DNA from: DATDAH01 sp963792205 | GTDB taxonomy: Bacteria > Actinomycetota > Acidimicrobiia > Acidimicrobiales > DATDAH01 | Direction of reading: 5' to 3' | Length of the DNA stretch: 64,000 nucleotides | Assembly: GCA_963792205.1 (NCBI GenBank) | Contig: CAWBVI010000002.1 | Location: 496,001 to 560,000, forward strand | Part shown: positions 42,532 to 51,058 of the stretch, in pieces | Layout of the letters: each line of letters opens with the position of its first letter | Position numbering within the stretch: the stretch's first letter is position 1 | Position numbers and translations under genes: made by a program | Notes under the pieces: generated by a model | What the model was told of the DNA's origin: nothing | The model's database searches: none | The model's input: the letters and a program-made list of their open reading frames with translations, nothing else

Positions 42532-43693
42532 GTGTACCTCCAGGAGACCGTTGAGCACCAGGCCTTGAGGCGCGAGCTCCGGGCCTACTTCGCCGAGCTG
42601 CTCAGCCCCGAGATCCGGGCCGAGATCGGCTTCCGGGGTGAAGGGGGACCGGGCTGGCGCCGCATCGTCAAGCAGATGGGCACCGACGGCTGGCTGGGGC
42701 TCGGCTGGCCGAAGGAGTACGGGGGCCAGGGCCGACCGGCGACCGACCAGTTCATCTTCTACGACGAGGTCCAGCGGGCGAAGGCCCCGGTCCCGTTCGT
42801 CACCCTGAACACCGTCGGGCCGACGCTCATGCGCTTCGGGACCGACGAGCAGAAGGCCACCTTCCTCCCCCAGATCCTGGCCGGCGAGGTCAACTTCGCC
42901 ATCGGCTACACCGAGCCGGGATCGGGGACCGACCTGGCGTCGCTGAGCACCCGGGCCGAGCGGGACGGCGACGAGTACGTCATCAACGGCAACAAGATCT
43001 TCACCAGCGGGGCCAACGACGCCGACTGGGTCTGGCTGGCGTGCCGCACCGACCCCGAGGCGAAGAAGCACCAGGGCATCTCGATGATCCTGGTGCCGAC
43101 CGACGCTCGGGGGTTCTCGTGGACGCCGATCGTGACGGTGGGCGAGAACCGGACCACGGCGACCTACTACGACGACGTCCGGGTGCCGGTGACGAACCTG
43201 GTGGGCGAGGAGAACGGCGGGTGGCGGATGATCACCACCCAGCTCAACCACGAGCGCATCGGCCTGGCGGCGCACTCGGGCGAGGCCCACGAGCTGTACG
43301 CCGACGTTCGGGACTGGGCGGCCGAGAACGGGGTGCTCGCCGTGCCGTGGGTGCGGTCGGACCTGGCCAAGTGCCACGCCCTGCTCGACGCCATGCACCT
43401 GCTCAACTGGAAGCTGACCACGGCGGTGGCCAACGACGAGCTCCAGCCCGCCGACGCTTCGGCGGTGAAGGTCTACGGGACCGAGGCGGTCGTCGAGGTG
43501 TACCACCTGCTGCTCGGCATCCTCGGCGCCGTCGGCTACCTGCGCGGCGGCTCACCCGGTGCCGTCCTGGCCGGGCCGGGTCGAGCAGGCGGGCCGGTCC
43601 GCGCAGATCAACACCTTCGGGGGTGGCGTGAACGAGATCCAGCGGGAGATCGTGGCCTGGATGGGCCTCGGCATGACCCGGGGGGCGCGGTGA
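42532..43693 (+). pseudogene. FadE29 (ChsE2)-like ACAD with one-base frameshift near the 3' end
   Basis: Reads as FadE29: LRRELRAYFAELLSPEIRAE, GWLGLGWPKEYGGQG, FAIGYTEPGSGTDLASLST and TTQLNHERIGL. After RGGSPGAVLAG the frame is lost. Deleting one G of 43573-43575 restores RVEQAGRSAQINTFGGGVNE and the stop at 43691-43693. The corrected length is 386 residues, against 387 in M. tuberculosis FadE29. In the igr pathway ChsE1-ChsE2 desaturates the 3-carbon side chain of a C22 steroid CoA. The corrected stop overlaps the ChsH2-like GTG (GTGA), which supports an intact gene and an erroneous base. Confidence 0.88.
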
Positions 43694-44622
43694 GCGACGA
43701 GCTCCTGGCGAAGCTCCGCGAGTTCGAGGGGCGCAGCTACGGGCCGCCCGTGGTCGCCGACGACCCCGTCAACCTGCCCATGGTGCGCCACTGGGTCGAG
43801 GCCATGGGCGACACCAACCCCGTGTACCTCGACGAGGACGCGGCCAGGGCCACGGGTCGGGACGGCCTGGTCGCGCCGGCGGTGATGCTGCAGGTCTGGT
43901 CGATGAAGGGCCTGAAGTCCCAAGGACCGCGGGAGCCCAGCGCGCAGAGCGAGCTGCTCGACCTCCTCGATGGGGCCGGGTTCACCTCGGTCGTCGCCAC
44001 CAACACCGAGCAGGAGTACGTCCGTGAGCTGGTGCCCGGCGACCTGCTGTCCGCCACGTCGTTCATCGAGGGGGTCTCCGAGGAGAAGTCGACCGGCCTG
44101 GGCGATGGGCACTTCGTCACCAGCCGCACCGAGTACCACGACCAGGACGGCGAGCTGGTCGGGTCGATGACCTTCCGCATCCTGAAGTTCAAGCCCAAGA
44201 CCAAGACCAAGGCGGAGCCGAAGCCGCTGCGCCCTCGGCCGGCGGTCAACCTGGACAACGCCTTCTGGTTCGAGGCGGCCAAGGACCATCGGCTGGTCAT
44301 CCAGCGGTGCGCCGCGTGCGGGGTGCTGCGCCATCCCCCCGGCCCCATGTGCGCGGCGTGCCACTCGACCGAGTGGGACACCGTCGAGGCATCCGGCAAA
44401 GGGATCGTCTACAGCTTCGTGACCAACCACCACCCCCAGGTCCCCGCCTTCGACTACCCGCTCAACGTCTCGCTGATCGAGCTGGAGGAGGGGGTGCGCC
44501 TCGTCGCCAACGTCGTGGGGGTCGAGGCCGACGCCGTCGAGATCGGCATGGCGGTGGACGTCGAGTTCGTCGACCACGACGACGACCTGACGCTGCCCGC
44601 CTTCCGCCCGGTGGGGGCGTAG
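43690..44622 (+). CDS. chsH2: ChsH2-like protein: MaoC hydratase domain fused to DUF35
   Basis: A 310-residue fusion with the same order and length as M. tuberculosis ChsH2 (311 aa). Residues 1-175 are a MaoC-like hot-dog domain in which the GDxNPxH motif reads GDTNPVY, so the catalytic His is missing and a partner must supply the active site. A Lys-rich linker (KPKTKTKAEPKP) follows. Residues 195-310 are DUF35 with CAACGVLRHPPGPMCAAC and an OB-fold. ChsH1-ChsH2 hydrates the side-chain double bond, and the DUF35 part docks the Ltp2 aldolase. GTG start overlapping the corrected FadE29-like stop. Confidence 0.88.
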   Translation: MSDELLAKLREFEGRSYGPPVVADDPVNLPMVRHWVEAMGDTNPVYLDEDAARATGRDGLVAPAVMLQVWSMKGLKSQGPREPSAQSELLDLLDGAGFTSVVATNTEQEYVRELVPGDLLSATSFIEGVSEEKSTGLGDGHFVTSRTEYHDQDGELVGSMTFRILKFKPKTKTKAEPKPLRPRPAVNLDNAFWFEAAKDHRLVIQRCAACGVLRHPPGPMCAACHSTEWDTVEASGKGIVYSFVTNHHPQVPAFDYPLNVSLIELEEGVRLVANVVGVEADAVEIGMAVDVEFVDHDDDLTLPAFRPVGA

Positions 44623-44624
44623 TC

Positions 44625-45677
44625 ATGGACTTCTCCTTCACCGAAGAGGCCGAGGCGGTCCGCGACCTGGCCGAGCAGGTGTTCACCGGCTCCATGTCGG
44701 TCGAGCGGGTCAAGGAGATCGAGGCGTCCGACGAGCGCGTCGACCGCGAGCTCTGGAAGGAGCTGGCCTCCACGGGCCTGCTCGGCATCGGCCTGCCCGA
44801 GGCCCACGGTGGTGCCGGACTCGGCCTGGTCGAGGTCTGCCTCGTGCTCCAGGCCCAGGGCCGCCGGGTCGCCCCCGTGCCGTACTGGCCGACGGTCGTG
44901 GCCGCGCAGACGCTGGCCGCCTTCGGCACCGGAGAGCAGCAGGACCGCTGGCTCCCCGCGGTGGCGGGCGGCGAGGCGATCCTCTCGGTCGCCCTCGAGC
45001 CGGCGAAGGGTGCGGCGACCGACGCGGGCGTGTCCGGCTCCTGGCCCAGCGTGCCGGCAGGTCACGTGGCCGACGCCGTGCTCGTCCCGGTCGACGACGA
45101 CCTCTGGCTGGTCGAGACGGGTGCCGCGGGGGTCGAACGCCCCGAGGCGGTCACCACCAGCCGGGGCAAGGTCGCCCACCTCGAGCTGGACGGGGTGGCG
45201 GGCGAGCGGGTCGGCGGACCTGATGCGTCGCGCTTCGCCCGGGAACGGGCGCTGGTCGCCCTGGCGGCCCTCTCGCTCGGGGCCTGCGAGGAGGCGACGC
45301 GCATGGCGGCGGAGTACACGTCGACCCGCGAGCAGTTCGGCAAGCCGCTGTCGACCAACCAGGGCGTCGTGCTCAAGGCGGCCGACGCCTACATCGCCAT
45401 GCGGGCCATGGACGTGACGCTCTGGCAGGCGGCGTGGCGCCTGGACGAGGGCCTGGACGCCGCCGAAGCCGTCGAAGTCGCCCACTGGTGGGCGTCCGAG
45501 GGCGGTCACCGGGTCGTGCACATCACCCAGCACCTGCACGGGGGCATGGGGGCCGACATCGACTACCCCGTGCACCGCTACTTCCTGTGGGCCAAGGAGA
45601 TCACCGACGTGCTCGGGGGCCCGAGCCACCACCTCGCCCGTCTCGGCGACCTGATCGCGGCGGAGGCCGACACATGA
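44625..45677 (+). CDS. FadE28 (ChsE1)-like acyl-CoA dehydrogenase subunit
   Basis: A 350-residue ACAD-fold partner subunit: MDFSFTEEAEAVRDLAEQVF, GLLGIGLPEAHGGAGLGLVE, EQFGKPLSTNQGVVLKAADA and HLHGGMGADIDYPVHRYFLW. It lacks the GTxxIQR tail, like FadE28, and would form an alpha2beta2 enzyme with the FadE29-like subunit encoded two genes upstream. ATG 44625 lies 2 bp after the ChsH2 stop; the ChsH1-like ATG overlaps its own stop. Closest relative in the window is 28806-29895. Confidence 0.88.
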   Translation: MDFSFTEEAEAVRDLAEQVFTGSMSVERVKEIEASDERVDRELWKELASTGLLGIGLPEAHGGAGLGLVEVCLVLQAQGRRVAPVPYWPTVVAAQTLAAFGTGEQQDRWLPAVAGGEAILSVALEPAKGAATDAGVSGSWPSVPAGHVADAVLVPVDDDLWLVETGAAGVERPEAVTTSRGKVAHLELDGVAGERVGGPDASRFARERALVALAALSLGACEEATRMAAEYTSTREQFGKPLSTNQGVVLKAADAYIAMRAMDVTLWQAAWRLDEGLDAAEAVEVAHWWASEGGHRVVHITQHLHGGMGADIDYPVHRYFLWAKEITDVLGGPSHHLARLGDLIAAEADT

Positions 45678-46075
45678 GGTATGACGACGTGGCCGTCGGC
45701 GACGAGCTGCCGTCCCTGGCCATCCCGCTGACCCGGACCGTGATCGTCTCCACGGCCATCGCCACCCGGGACTACCAGGACGTCCACCACGACCCGGCGC
45801 TGGCCGTCGAGCGGGGCTCACCCGACATCTTCATGAACATCCTCTCGACCAACGGCTTCGTGAGCCGCTTCGTCACCGAGTGGGCGGGCCCGGCCAGCCG
45901 GGTGACCAAGCTCTCGATCCGGCTCGGAGCGCCCAACTACCCGGGCGACACCATGACCTTCACCGGCTCGGTGGAGGCGAAGGACGACGCCAGCCGCACG
46001 GTGACCGTGGGCCTCGTCGGCGCGAACTCGATCGGGGACCACGTCACCGGCAAGGTCGAGGTGGTCCTGCCATGA
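45674..46075 (+). CDS. chsH1: ChsH1-like MaoC enoyl-CoA hydratase subunit
   Basis: A 133-residue single hot-dog hydratase, the size of M. tuberculosis ChsH1 (about 129 aa). IATRDYQDVHHDPALAVERG carries the catalytic Asp and His pair that the ChsH2-like domain lacks. The ATG overlaps the FadE28-like stop and its own stop overlaps the Ltp2-like start. It should hydrate the steroid 17(20)-enoyl-CoA together with ChsH2. Assignment rests on motif, size and gene order. Confidence 0.86.
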   Translation: MRYDDVAVGDELPSLAIPLTRTVIVSTAIATRDYQDVHHDPALAVERGSPDIFMNILSTNGFVSRFVTEWAGPASRVTKLSIRLGAPNYPGDTMTFTGSVEAKDDASRTVTVGLVGANSIGDHVTGKVEVVLP

Positions 46076-47244
46076 GCTTCGTGGGGACGACCGCCGTGGC
46101 CGGGATCGGGGCCACGGAGTTCTCCAAGGCATCCGGCCGGTCCGAGCTGCAGCTGGCGTGCGAGGCCACGGTGGCCGCCCTCGACGACGCGGGCATCGAG
46201 CCGTCCGAGGTCGACGGCATGGTCACCTTCACCGCCGACACCAACCCGGAGATCGAGATCGCCCGGCTCACCGGCATCGGCGACCTGTCCTTCTTCTCCC
46301 GCATCCACCACGGGGGCGGTGCGGCGTGCGGCACCGTGCAGCAGGCCGCCCTGGCGGTGGCCGAAGGCGTGGCCGACGTCGTCGTGGTCTACCGCGCCTT
46401 CAACGAGCGCTCCGGCCACCGCTTCGGCACCGGCGTCCAGGACCGGCCGCTGTCGGCCACGGCCGAGGCCAGCCACTTCGCCTGGTACGCCCCGTTCGGC
46501 CTGCTCACGCCGGCGCAGTGGGTGGCCATGTTCGGCCGCCGCTACATGCACGAGACCGGGGCCACCAGCGAGGACTTCGGCCGGGTGTCGGTCGCCGACC
46601 GCAAGCACGCCGCCACCAACCCCAAGGCCTTCTTCTACGAGCAGCCGATCACCCTCGAGGACCACCAGAACAGCCGCTGGATCGTCGAGCCGCTGCACCT
46701 GCTCGACTGCTGCCAGGAGAGCGACGGGGCCCAGGCCCTGGTCGTGACCTCACTGGAGCGGGCCCGGGACCTGGCCCAGCCGCCGGCGGTCATCGTCGGC
46801 GCCGCCCAGGGCTCGGGTGACGACCAGCAGATGATGACCTCCTACTACCGCGAGTCGATCTCCGGGATCCCCGAGATGGGCCTGGTGGCCCGCCAGCTGT
46901 ACGCCCAGGCCGGCATCGGTCCCGACGACATCCAGACCGCCGTCCTCTACGACCACTTCACGCCCTTCGTCCTCTGCCAGCTGGAGGAGTTCGGCTTCTG
47001 CGAGCGGGGCGAGGCCAAGGAGTTCGTGCGCGACGGTCACCTGGAGCTGGGCGGGCGCCTGCCCACCAACACCCACGGCGGCCAGCTGGGCGAGGCCTAC
47101 ATCCACGGCGTCAACGGCATCGCCGAGGGCGTCCGCCAGGTGCGCGGCACCTCGGTCAACCAGGTCGACGCCGTCGAGAACGTCCTGGTCACCGCCGGCA
47201 CCGGCGTGCCGACGTCCGGCCTCCTCCTCCGCCCCGACGCCTGA
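46072..47244 (+). CDS. ltp2: Ltp2-like steroid side-chain aldolase (thiolase fold)
   Basis: A 390-residue thiolase-fold protein matching Ltp2 (386 aa) in size and place. VAGIGATEFSKASGRSELQL opens it; VLYDHFTPFVLCQLEEFGFC and PTNTHGGQLGEAYIHG hold the Tyr and His region of Ltp2-type aldolases. The thiolase Cys position reads GGGAACGTV, with Ala where Cys is expected, so C-C cleavage by retro-aldol is likely. Ltp2 splits the 17-hydroxy side-chain CoA into a 17-ketosteroid and propionyl-CoA with the ChsH2 DUF35 domain. Last gene of the operon. Confidence 0.88.
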   Translation: MSFVGTTAVAGIGATEFSKASGRSELQLACEATVAALDDAGIEPSEVDGMVTFTADTNPEIEIARLTGIGDLSFFSRIHHGGGAACGTVQQAALAVAEGVADVVVVYRAFNERSGHRFGTGVQDRPLSATAEASHFAWYAPFGLLTPAQWVAMFGRRYMHETGATSEDFGRVSVADRKHAATNPKAFFYEQPITLEDHQNSRWIVEPLHLLDCCQESDGAQALVVTSLERARDLAQPPAVIVGAAQGSGDDQQMMTSYYRESISGIPEMGLVARQLYAQAGIGPDDIQTAVLYDHFTPFVLCQLEEFGFCERGEAKEFVRDGHLELGGRLPTNTHGGQLGEAYIHGVNGIAEGVRQVRGTSVNQVDAVENVLVTAGTGVPTSGLLLRPDA

Positions 47245-47255
47245 CCGGTCGGGCC

Positions 47256-47657
47256 TCAGACCGGGCGCCACCGCGGGAGGACGACGCCGTCGACCGGTTC
47301 GGGGAAGACCACCTCGACGGGCGTGCCGATGGCGAGGTCGTCGGAGCCGTCCACGTTGCCGACCATGCGCAGCGCCGGGTCCTCGTCGAGGGTGATGACG
47401 GCGACGTTGTACGGCGCCTGCTCCGCGTAGGCCGGCAGGAGCGGCGGGTGGGCGATGACGAAGCTCCACACGGTGCCCCGGCCGGAAGTCAGGTCCCAGC
47501 GCGAGGACAACGACTGGCAGTACGGGCACATCGGCCGGGGTGGGTGCCGGAAGCGGCCGCAGTCGGCGCAGACCTGGTAGCGCAGCTCCCCTGCCGCGGT
47601 GCCCGCCCAGAACGGGGCCGCCACCTCGTCCTCGACGTCCGGCAGGATCAGGCTCAC
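47256..47657 (-). CDS. DUF35 zinc-ribbon/OB-fold protein (orphan)
   Basis: A 133-residue DUF35 protein: zinc ribbon YQVCADCGRFRHPPRPMCPY followed by the OB-fold segment GTVWSFVIAHPPLLPAYAEQ. GTG start at 47657. It is convergent with the Ltp2-like gene and sits 7 bp after the enoyl-CoA hydratase stop. Because ChsH2 already supplies a DUF35 domain, this one may serve another thiolase-fold enzyme, possibly encoded elsewhere. Confidence 0.87.
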   Translation of the reverse strand: MSLILPDVEDEVAAPFWAGTAAGELRYQVCADCGRFRHPPRPMCPYCQSLSSRWDLTSGRGTVWSFVIAHPPLLPAYAEQAPYNVAVITLDEDPALRMVGNVDGSDDLAIGTPVEVVFPEPVDGVVLPRWRPV

Positions 47658-47664
47658 GCCTCCG

Positions 47665-48486
47665 TCACCATCCCTTGAAGTCGACCTCGCGGCGTTCGAC
47701 GAAGGCGGCGACGCCCTCGCTCATGTCCTCGGTGTGCATCACGTGCTCCTGGGCCATGGCTTCCTCGCCGAAGGCGGTGTGGCGGTCCTGGTCGACAGCC
47801 CGGTTGATCAGCCACTTGGTGGTGGCGATGGCCCGGGTCGGCCCGGCCGCCAGCCGGCCCGACCACTCGGTGAGCGTGGCCTCCAGCTCGCCGGCGGGCA
47901 CGACCTTGTTGACGATCCCCAGCTCGGCCGCCTCGTCGGCCAGCAGGTCGTCGCCGAAGAAGGCCAGCTCCTTGGCCCGGTGCGGGCCGACCGCCCGGGT
48001 CAGCAGGTAGGGACCGCCGGCGTCGGGGATGATCCCGCGGCGGACGAAGACCTCGATGATCTTGACCCCCTCGGCCGCGATCACGAGATCGGCGGCCAGC
48101 GTCAGGTGGGCACCGAGGCCGGCGGCGGTGCCGTTCAGCCCCACGATCACCGGCTTCTCGCAGTCGAGGATGGCCGAGATCAGGCGCTGGGCGCCGGTGG
48201 CGATCATGCGCATGGCGTCGCCCACCATCCGCTCCGGCGCCCCCTCCGGCTTGGCCGGCCCGCCGCTGCGGTCGGCCCGCAGGTCGGCCCCCGTGCAGAA
48301 GTGGCGCCCGTTCGCGGTCAGGACCACGCACCGGACCTTGGGGTCGGCACTGCTGGCGTCGAGATGCTCGACCAGACGGTCACGTTGGTCGGGCGTGACC
48401 GAGTTGCCGGCGTCGGGGCGGTTGAACCTGAGCCAGGCGACGCCGTCGCGCAGCTCGTACAGGAGATCCTCGTCTACGTCGGACAC
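47665..48486 (-). CDS. Enoyl-CoA hydratase/isomerase (crotonase) family
   Basis: A 273-residue crotonase: AWLRFNRPDAGNSVTPDQRD, GRHFCTGADLRAD, IVGLNGTAAGLGAHLTLAAD (oxyanion Gly) and EVFVRRGIIPDAGGPYLLTR, where Glu and Asp-like residues line the active site, and a DFKGW end. GTG 48486 is chosen over the longer frame because TACAGT lies 7 nt upstream. It adjoins a DUF35 gene 7 bp downstream. A hydration step in acyl-CoA or ring degradation is likely. Confidence 0.87.
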   Translation of the reverse strand: MSDVDEDLLYELRDGVAWLRFNRPDAGNSVTPDQRDRLVEHLDASSADPKVRCVVLTANGRHFCTGADLRADRSGGPAKPEGAPERMVGDAMRMIATGAQRLISAILDCEKPVIVGLNGTAAGLGAHLTLAADLVIAAEGVKIIEVFVRRGIIPDAGGPYLLTRAVGPHRAKELAFFGDDLLADEAAELGIVNKVVPAGELEATLTEWSGRLAAGPTRAIATTKWLINRAVDQDRHTAFGEEAMAQEHVMHTEDMSEGVAAFVERREVDFKGW

Positions 48487-48493
48487 GGCGGCG

Positions 48494-48499
48494 ACTGTA
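48494..48499 (-). promoter_or_regulatory. -10 element TACAGT for the crotonase gene
   Basis: On the minus strand TACAGT is followed by 7 nt and the GTG at 48486; it supports the short start and a leaderless transcript. Confidence 0.45.
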
Positions 48500-48511
48500 C
48501 GGGACCGGTGA

Positions 48512-49282
48512 TCAGCCGAACGAGGTGGCCCGGGCGCCGCTGCTTCCACCGTCGACCGGGAACAGGACCCCGGTGATGGTCTCGGCGTCCCGACTGGCGA
48601 GGAAGGCCACCGCGGCGGCCACGTCGTCGCCGGTGGCGAGACGGGTCAGGTGCATGGCCGCCAGCCGGGAGCGGCGCTCGTCGGACAGGTCGGCATCGCG
48701 GCGGTCGTTGAGCACGTAGCCCGGCGCCACCGTGTTGGCCCGGATTCCGTCGGGCGCCCCCTCGACCGCCAGCGCCCGGGTGAAGGCGTTGAGCGCCCCC
48801 TTGCTGGCCGTGTAGGCGGCCAGTCCCGGTGACGCCCGTTCGGCCGTCCGGGACGAGATGTTGACGATCGCGCCGTGGCCCGCCTGGCGGAAGTGGGGGA
48901 GGGCGGCGCGGCACAGCCACATCGGCGCGGTGACGTTGACCCGGAAGGCGGCCTCCCAGGCCTCGGTGGTCAGATCGCCGACCGCGGCGCTGGTCACGTC
49001 GGCCACGGCGTTGTTCACGAGGACGGTCAGGCCCCGGCCGTCGGCCGCGGCGTCGACCAGGTCGGCGCAGGCCTGCTCGTCGTTCAGGTCGGCGGCGAGG
49101 AAGGTGCCGGCCACCTCATCGGCCACCTCGGCGCCCCGTTCGGCGTCCCGACCGGTGACCACGACGTCGGCCCCCTCAGCGGCCAGCCGCCGGGCGATGG
49201 CCCGTCCGAGCCCGGCCGTGGAGCCGGTGACCAGGGCCACCTCACCGGCCAACCGGCCCGAGTTCGGAGGCTCTGGGACCAC
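48512..49282 (-). CDS. SDR family oxidoreductase
   Basis: A 256-residue SDR: EVALVTGSTAGLGRAIARRL (cofactor loop, residues 14-33), TVLVNNAVADV, catalytic AAYTASKGALNAF and ITGVLFPVDGG. TGRDAER after strand 2 (Arg) favours NADP. The GTG start at 49282 has TACCTT 6 nt upstream. It diverges from the SDR at 49342, and the two genes share a 59-bp control region with a TGAC palindrome. Confidence 0.87.
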   Translation of the reverse strand: MVPEPPNSGRLAGEVALVTGSTAGLGRAIARRLAAEGADVVVTGRDAERGAEVADEVAGTFLAADLNDEQACADLVDAAADGRGLTVLVNNAVADVTSAAVGDLTTEAWEAAFRVNVTAPMWLCRAALPHFRQAGHGAIVNISSRTAERASPGLAAYTASKGALNAFTRALAVEGAPDGIRANTVAPGYVLNDRRDADLSDERRSRLAAMHLTRLATGDDVAAAVAFLASRDAETITGVLFPVDGGSSGARATSFG

Positions 49283-49288
49283 CTGCGT

Positions 49289-49294
49289 AAGGTA
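49289..49294 (-). promoter_or_regulatory. -10 element TACCTT, leaderless start
   Basis: On the minus strand TACCTT, 6 nt, then the GTG at 49282. On the plus strand the same bases form TAAGGT (49288-49293), a candidate -10 for the divergent gene at 49342. Confidence 0.5.
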
Positions 49295-49306
49295 GCCAGC
49301 CGCACG

Positions 49307-49320
49307 TGACGCCGGTGTCA
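49307..49320. promoter_or_regulatory. Palindrome TGACGCCGGTGTCA
   Basis: Inverted repeat with one mismatch, 21 bp before the SDR gene at 49342. It matches the element TGACACGGGTGTCA in front of the P450 operon (56492-56505) at 12 of 14 bases, which suggests a shared regulator. Confidence 0.55.
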
Positions 49321-49341
49321 GCTACGGACGAGAGGACGACG

Positions 49342-50250
49342 ATGAGCGGGTACTTGGAGGGCAAGTCGATCGCCGTCACCGGCGCGGGCCGGGGCATCGG
49401 GCGGGCCGTCGCCATCGCCTGTGCCGCCGAGGGCGCCAGCGTGGTCGTCAACGACTACGGCGTCGCCGCCGACGGGTCCGACCCCACCAGCGAGGTGGCC
49501 GAGGCGGTGGTCGAGGAGATCACCGGCGCCGGTGGCACGGCCATCGCAGTGGCCGATTCGGTGGCCGACATGGCCGGTGGCGAGCGGATCGTGGCCAGCG
49601 CCGTCGAGGCCTTCGGCCAGATCGACGGCGTGGTCTGCCCGGCCGGGATCCTCCGCGAGCGCATGCTCTTCAACATGTCCGAGGACGAGTGGGACCCGGT
49701 CATCGCCACCCACCTGAAGGGCACCTTCACCGTCTTCCGCGCCGCCGCCGGCCGGATGCGGGAGCAGAAGTCGGGCACGCTCATCGGCTTCACCTCGGGG
49801 GCCTACGCCGGCAGCGTGGCCCAGGCCAACTACGCCGCGGCCAAGGGCGGGATCGTCTCGCTGGTGCGCTCGGCCGCCGCCGGCATGTACCGCTACGGCG
49901 TCACGTCGAACTGCATCGCCCCGGTCGCCAAGACCCGGCTCTCGGGCCAGGTCCCGATGGAGCTGCAGATGGGCGAGGCCGAGGATGTGGCGCCCATGGT
50001 CGTCTACCTGCTGTCCGACCAGGCCCGCCACATCACCGGGCAGGTGTACACGGTCAACGGTCCGACCATCGCGGTCTGGGACCAGCCCCACGAGGTCCGG
50101 TCCATGGACCGTGACGGCGGCGGGCGCTGGACCCCCGAGGAGATCGCGGCCCAGATCGACGACGGCGTCGGCCAGGAGCGCATGGGCCTCATCGACCGCC
50201 TCGACGCGATGCGGGAGGCGGCGGCGTCGGGGGACAAGCCCAATCAGTAG
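49342..50250 (+). CDS. SDR, MFE2/ChsB1-like 3-hydroxyacyl-CoA dehydrogenase
   Basis: A 302-residue SDR longer than the classical 250: IAVTGAGRGIGRAVAIACAA, an insertion VVVNDYGVAADGSDPTSEVA as in peroxisomal MFE2 dehydrogenases, catalytic NYAAAKGGIVSL, and a C-terminal extension TVNGPTIAVWDQPHEVRSM. The latter recalls ChsB1/Hsd4-type enzymes that oxidise 3-hydroxyacyl-CoA steroids in side-chain beta-oxidation. ATG 49342 has an agagga ribosome site. Steroid substrate is an inference from family and neighbourhood. Confidence 0.85.
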   Translation: MSGYLEGKSIAVTGAGRGIGRAVAIACAAEGASVVVNDYGVAADGSDPTSEVAEAVVEEITGAGGTAIAVADSVADMAGGERIVASAVEAFGQIDGVVCPAGILRERMLFNMSEDEWDPVIATHLKGTFTVFRAAAGRMREQKSGTLIGFTSGAYAGSVAQANYAAAKGGIVSLVRSAAAGMYRYGVTSNCIAPVAKTRLSGQVPMELQMGEAEDVAPMVVYLLSDQARHITGQVYTVNGPTIAVWDQPHEVRSMDRDGGGRWTPEEIAAQIDDGVGQERMGLIDRLDAMREAAASGDKPNQ

Positions 50251-50257
50251 CCCCGGC

Positions 50258-50280
50258 TCAAGGGCGACTCGAGCCCTTGA
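50258..50280. terminator. Bidirectional hairpin TCAAGGGC-N7-GCCCTTGA
   Basis: Eight-bp perfect arms between two convergent genes, beginning on the stop codon of the minus-strand DUF2889 gene. No T-run on either side, as usual for GC-rich actinobacteria. Confidence 0.55.
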
Positions 50281-50962
50281 TGCGGAGGGCATGGTCCATC
50301 ACCCCGGCCGAGAAGGTGTGGCAGGTGTCGGCCATGTCGTGGCCGATCTCCGACGCCCGTTCGTAGCGGTCGAGGTTCATCAGGCGGCCGAGGCTGATCC
50401 GGCAGGCTCGGCGGAGCACGACCGCAGCCTCTTCGGCGTCGGGATCAGCGGCGAAGGTGGTCGCGGCCCACGCCAGGAAGCCCCGGCCCATGGCCTGGCC
50501 GGTGAAGGGGTCCGGCTCGAGCACGGTCTGGAGGTCGACCTGCCAGGACAGCACCGGCGCCCCGTCGCGGGCGAGGTCGGCGACGGTGTGGCCGCGGGGG
50601 TCCCGGTCGGGGATGGCCACGTCGTAGCGCCGGCGCAGCCGCCCCGCCGCGGCCTGGGCGATGGCCAGCCCGGCCAGGTCGTACCAGTGGGTACACGTCT
50701 TGCGAGCGTCGGCGTGGGCGGCGACGACCGCCGACTCACGGGTGACGGGCACGCCGACCAGGTCGCGCAACGGACCGAGCGCGGCCGGGCAGGTCGTCCA
50801 GGGGTGGCGGGGCGTCTCGCCGTCCACGGCGGTCACCACGCCGTCCTCGTGCGCGATGCTCACCCGGAAGTGGTGGAAGTCGTCCTCCAGCTCACCGTCG
50901 ACCCGCCCCGGTGACCCCGTGACCAGTTCGATCGTGCGCCGGTACGCCCCCACGCCGCCCAT
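50258..50962 (-). CDS. DUF2889 family protein
   Basis: A 234-residue protein of the DUF2889 type: GAYRRTIELVTGSPGRVDGE, FHHFRVSIAHEDGVVTAVDG, RHPWTTCPAALGPLRDLVG and KTCTHWYDLAGLAIAQAA, where the Cys-Thr-His motif is the family mark. The family is uncharacterised but is often found with aromatic or steroid degradation genes. ATG 50962 starts just before GGVGAYRR; a longer version from 50998 adds a poorly conserved stretch. Confidence 0.78.
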   Translation of the reverse strand: MGGVGAYRRTIELVTGSPGRVDGELEDDFHHFRVSIAHEDGVVTAVDGETPRHPWTTCPAALGPLRDLVGVPVTRESAVVAAHADARKTCTHWYDLAGLAIAQAAAGRLRRRYDVAIPDRDPRGHTVADLARDGAPVLSWQVDLQTVLEPDPFTGQAMGRGFLAWAATTFAADPDAEEAAVVLRRACRISLGRLMNLDRYERASEIGHDMADTCHTFSAGVMDHALRIKGSSRP

Positions 50963-51058
50963 GCTCGCACTCCCGCAGTGACCGACCTGTCGCGCCACGA
51001 AGCCCCTCAGGTCCGCTTCGGCAGCGTGCCCAACGTCGGGATCGTGACGCTGACCTGA

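Noticed and set aside
50978..51058. 26-codon GTG ORF between DUF2889 and the DUF2269-like gene
   Set aside because: Too short, no ribosome site or -10 element, and no recognisable feature. Chance is enough to explain it.
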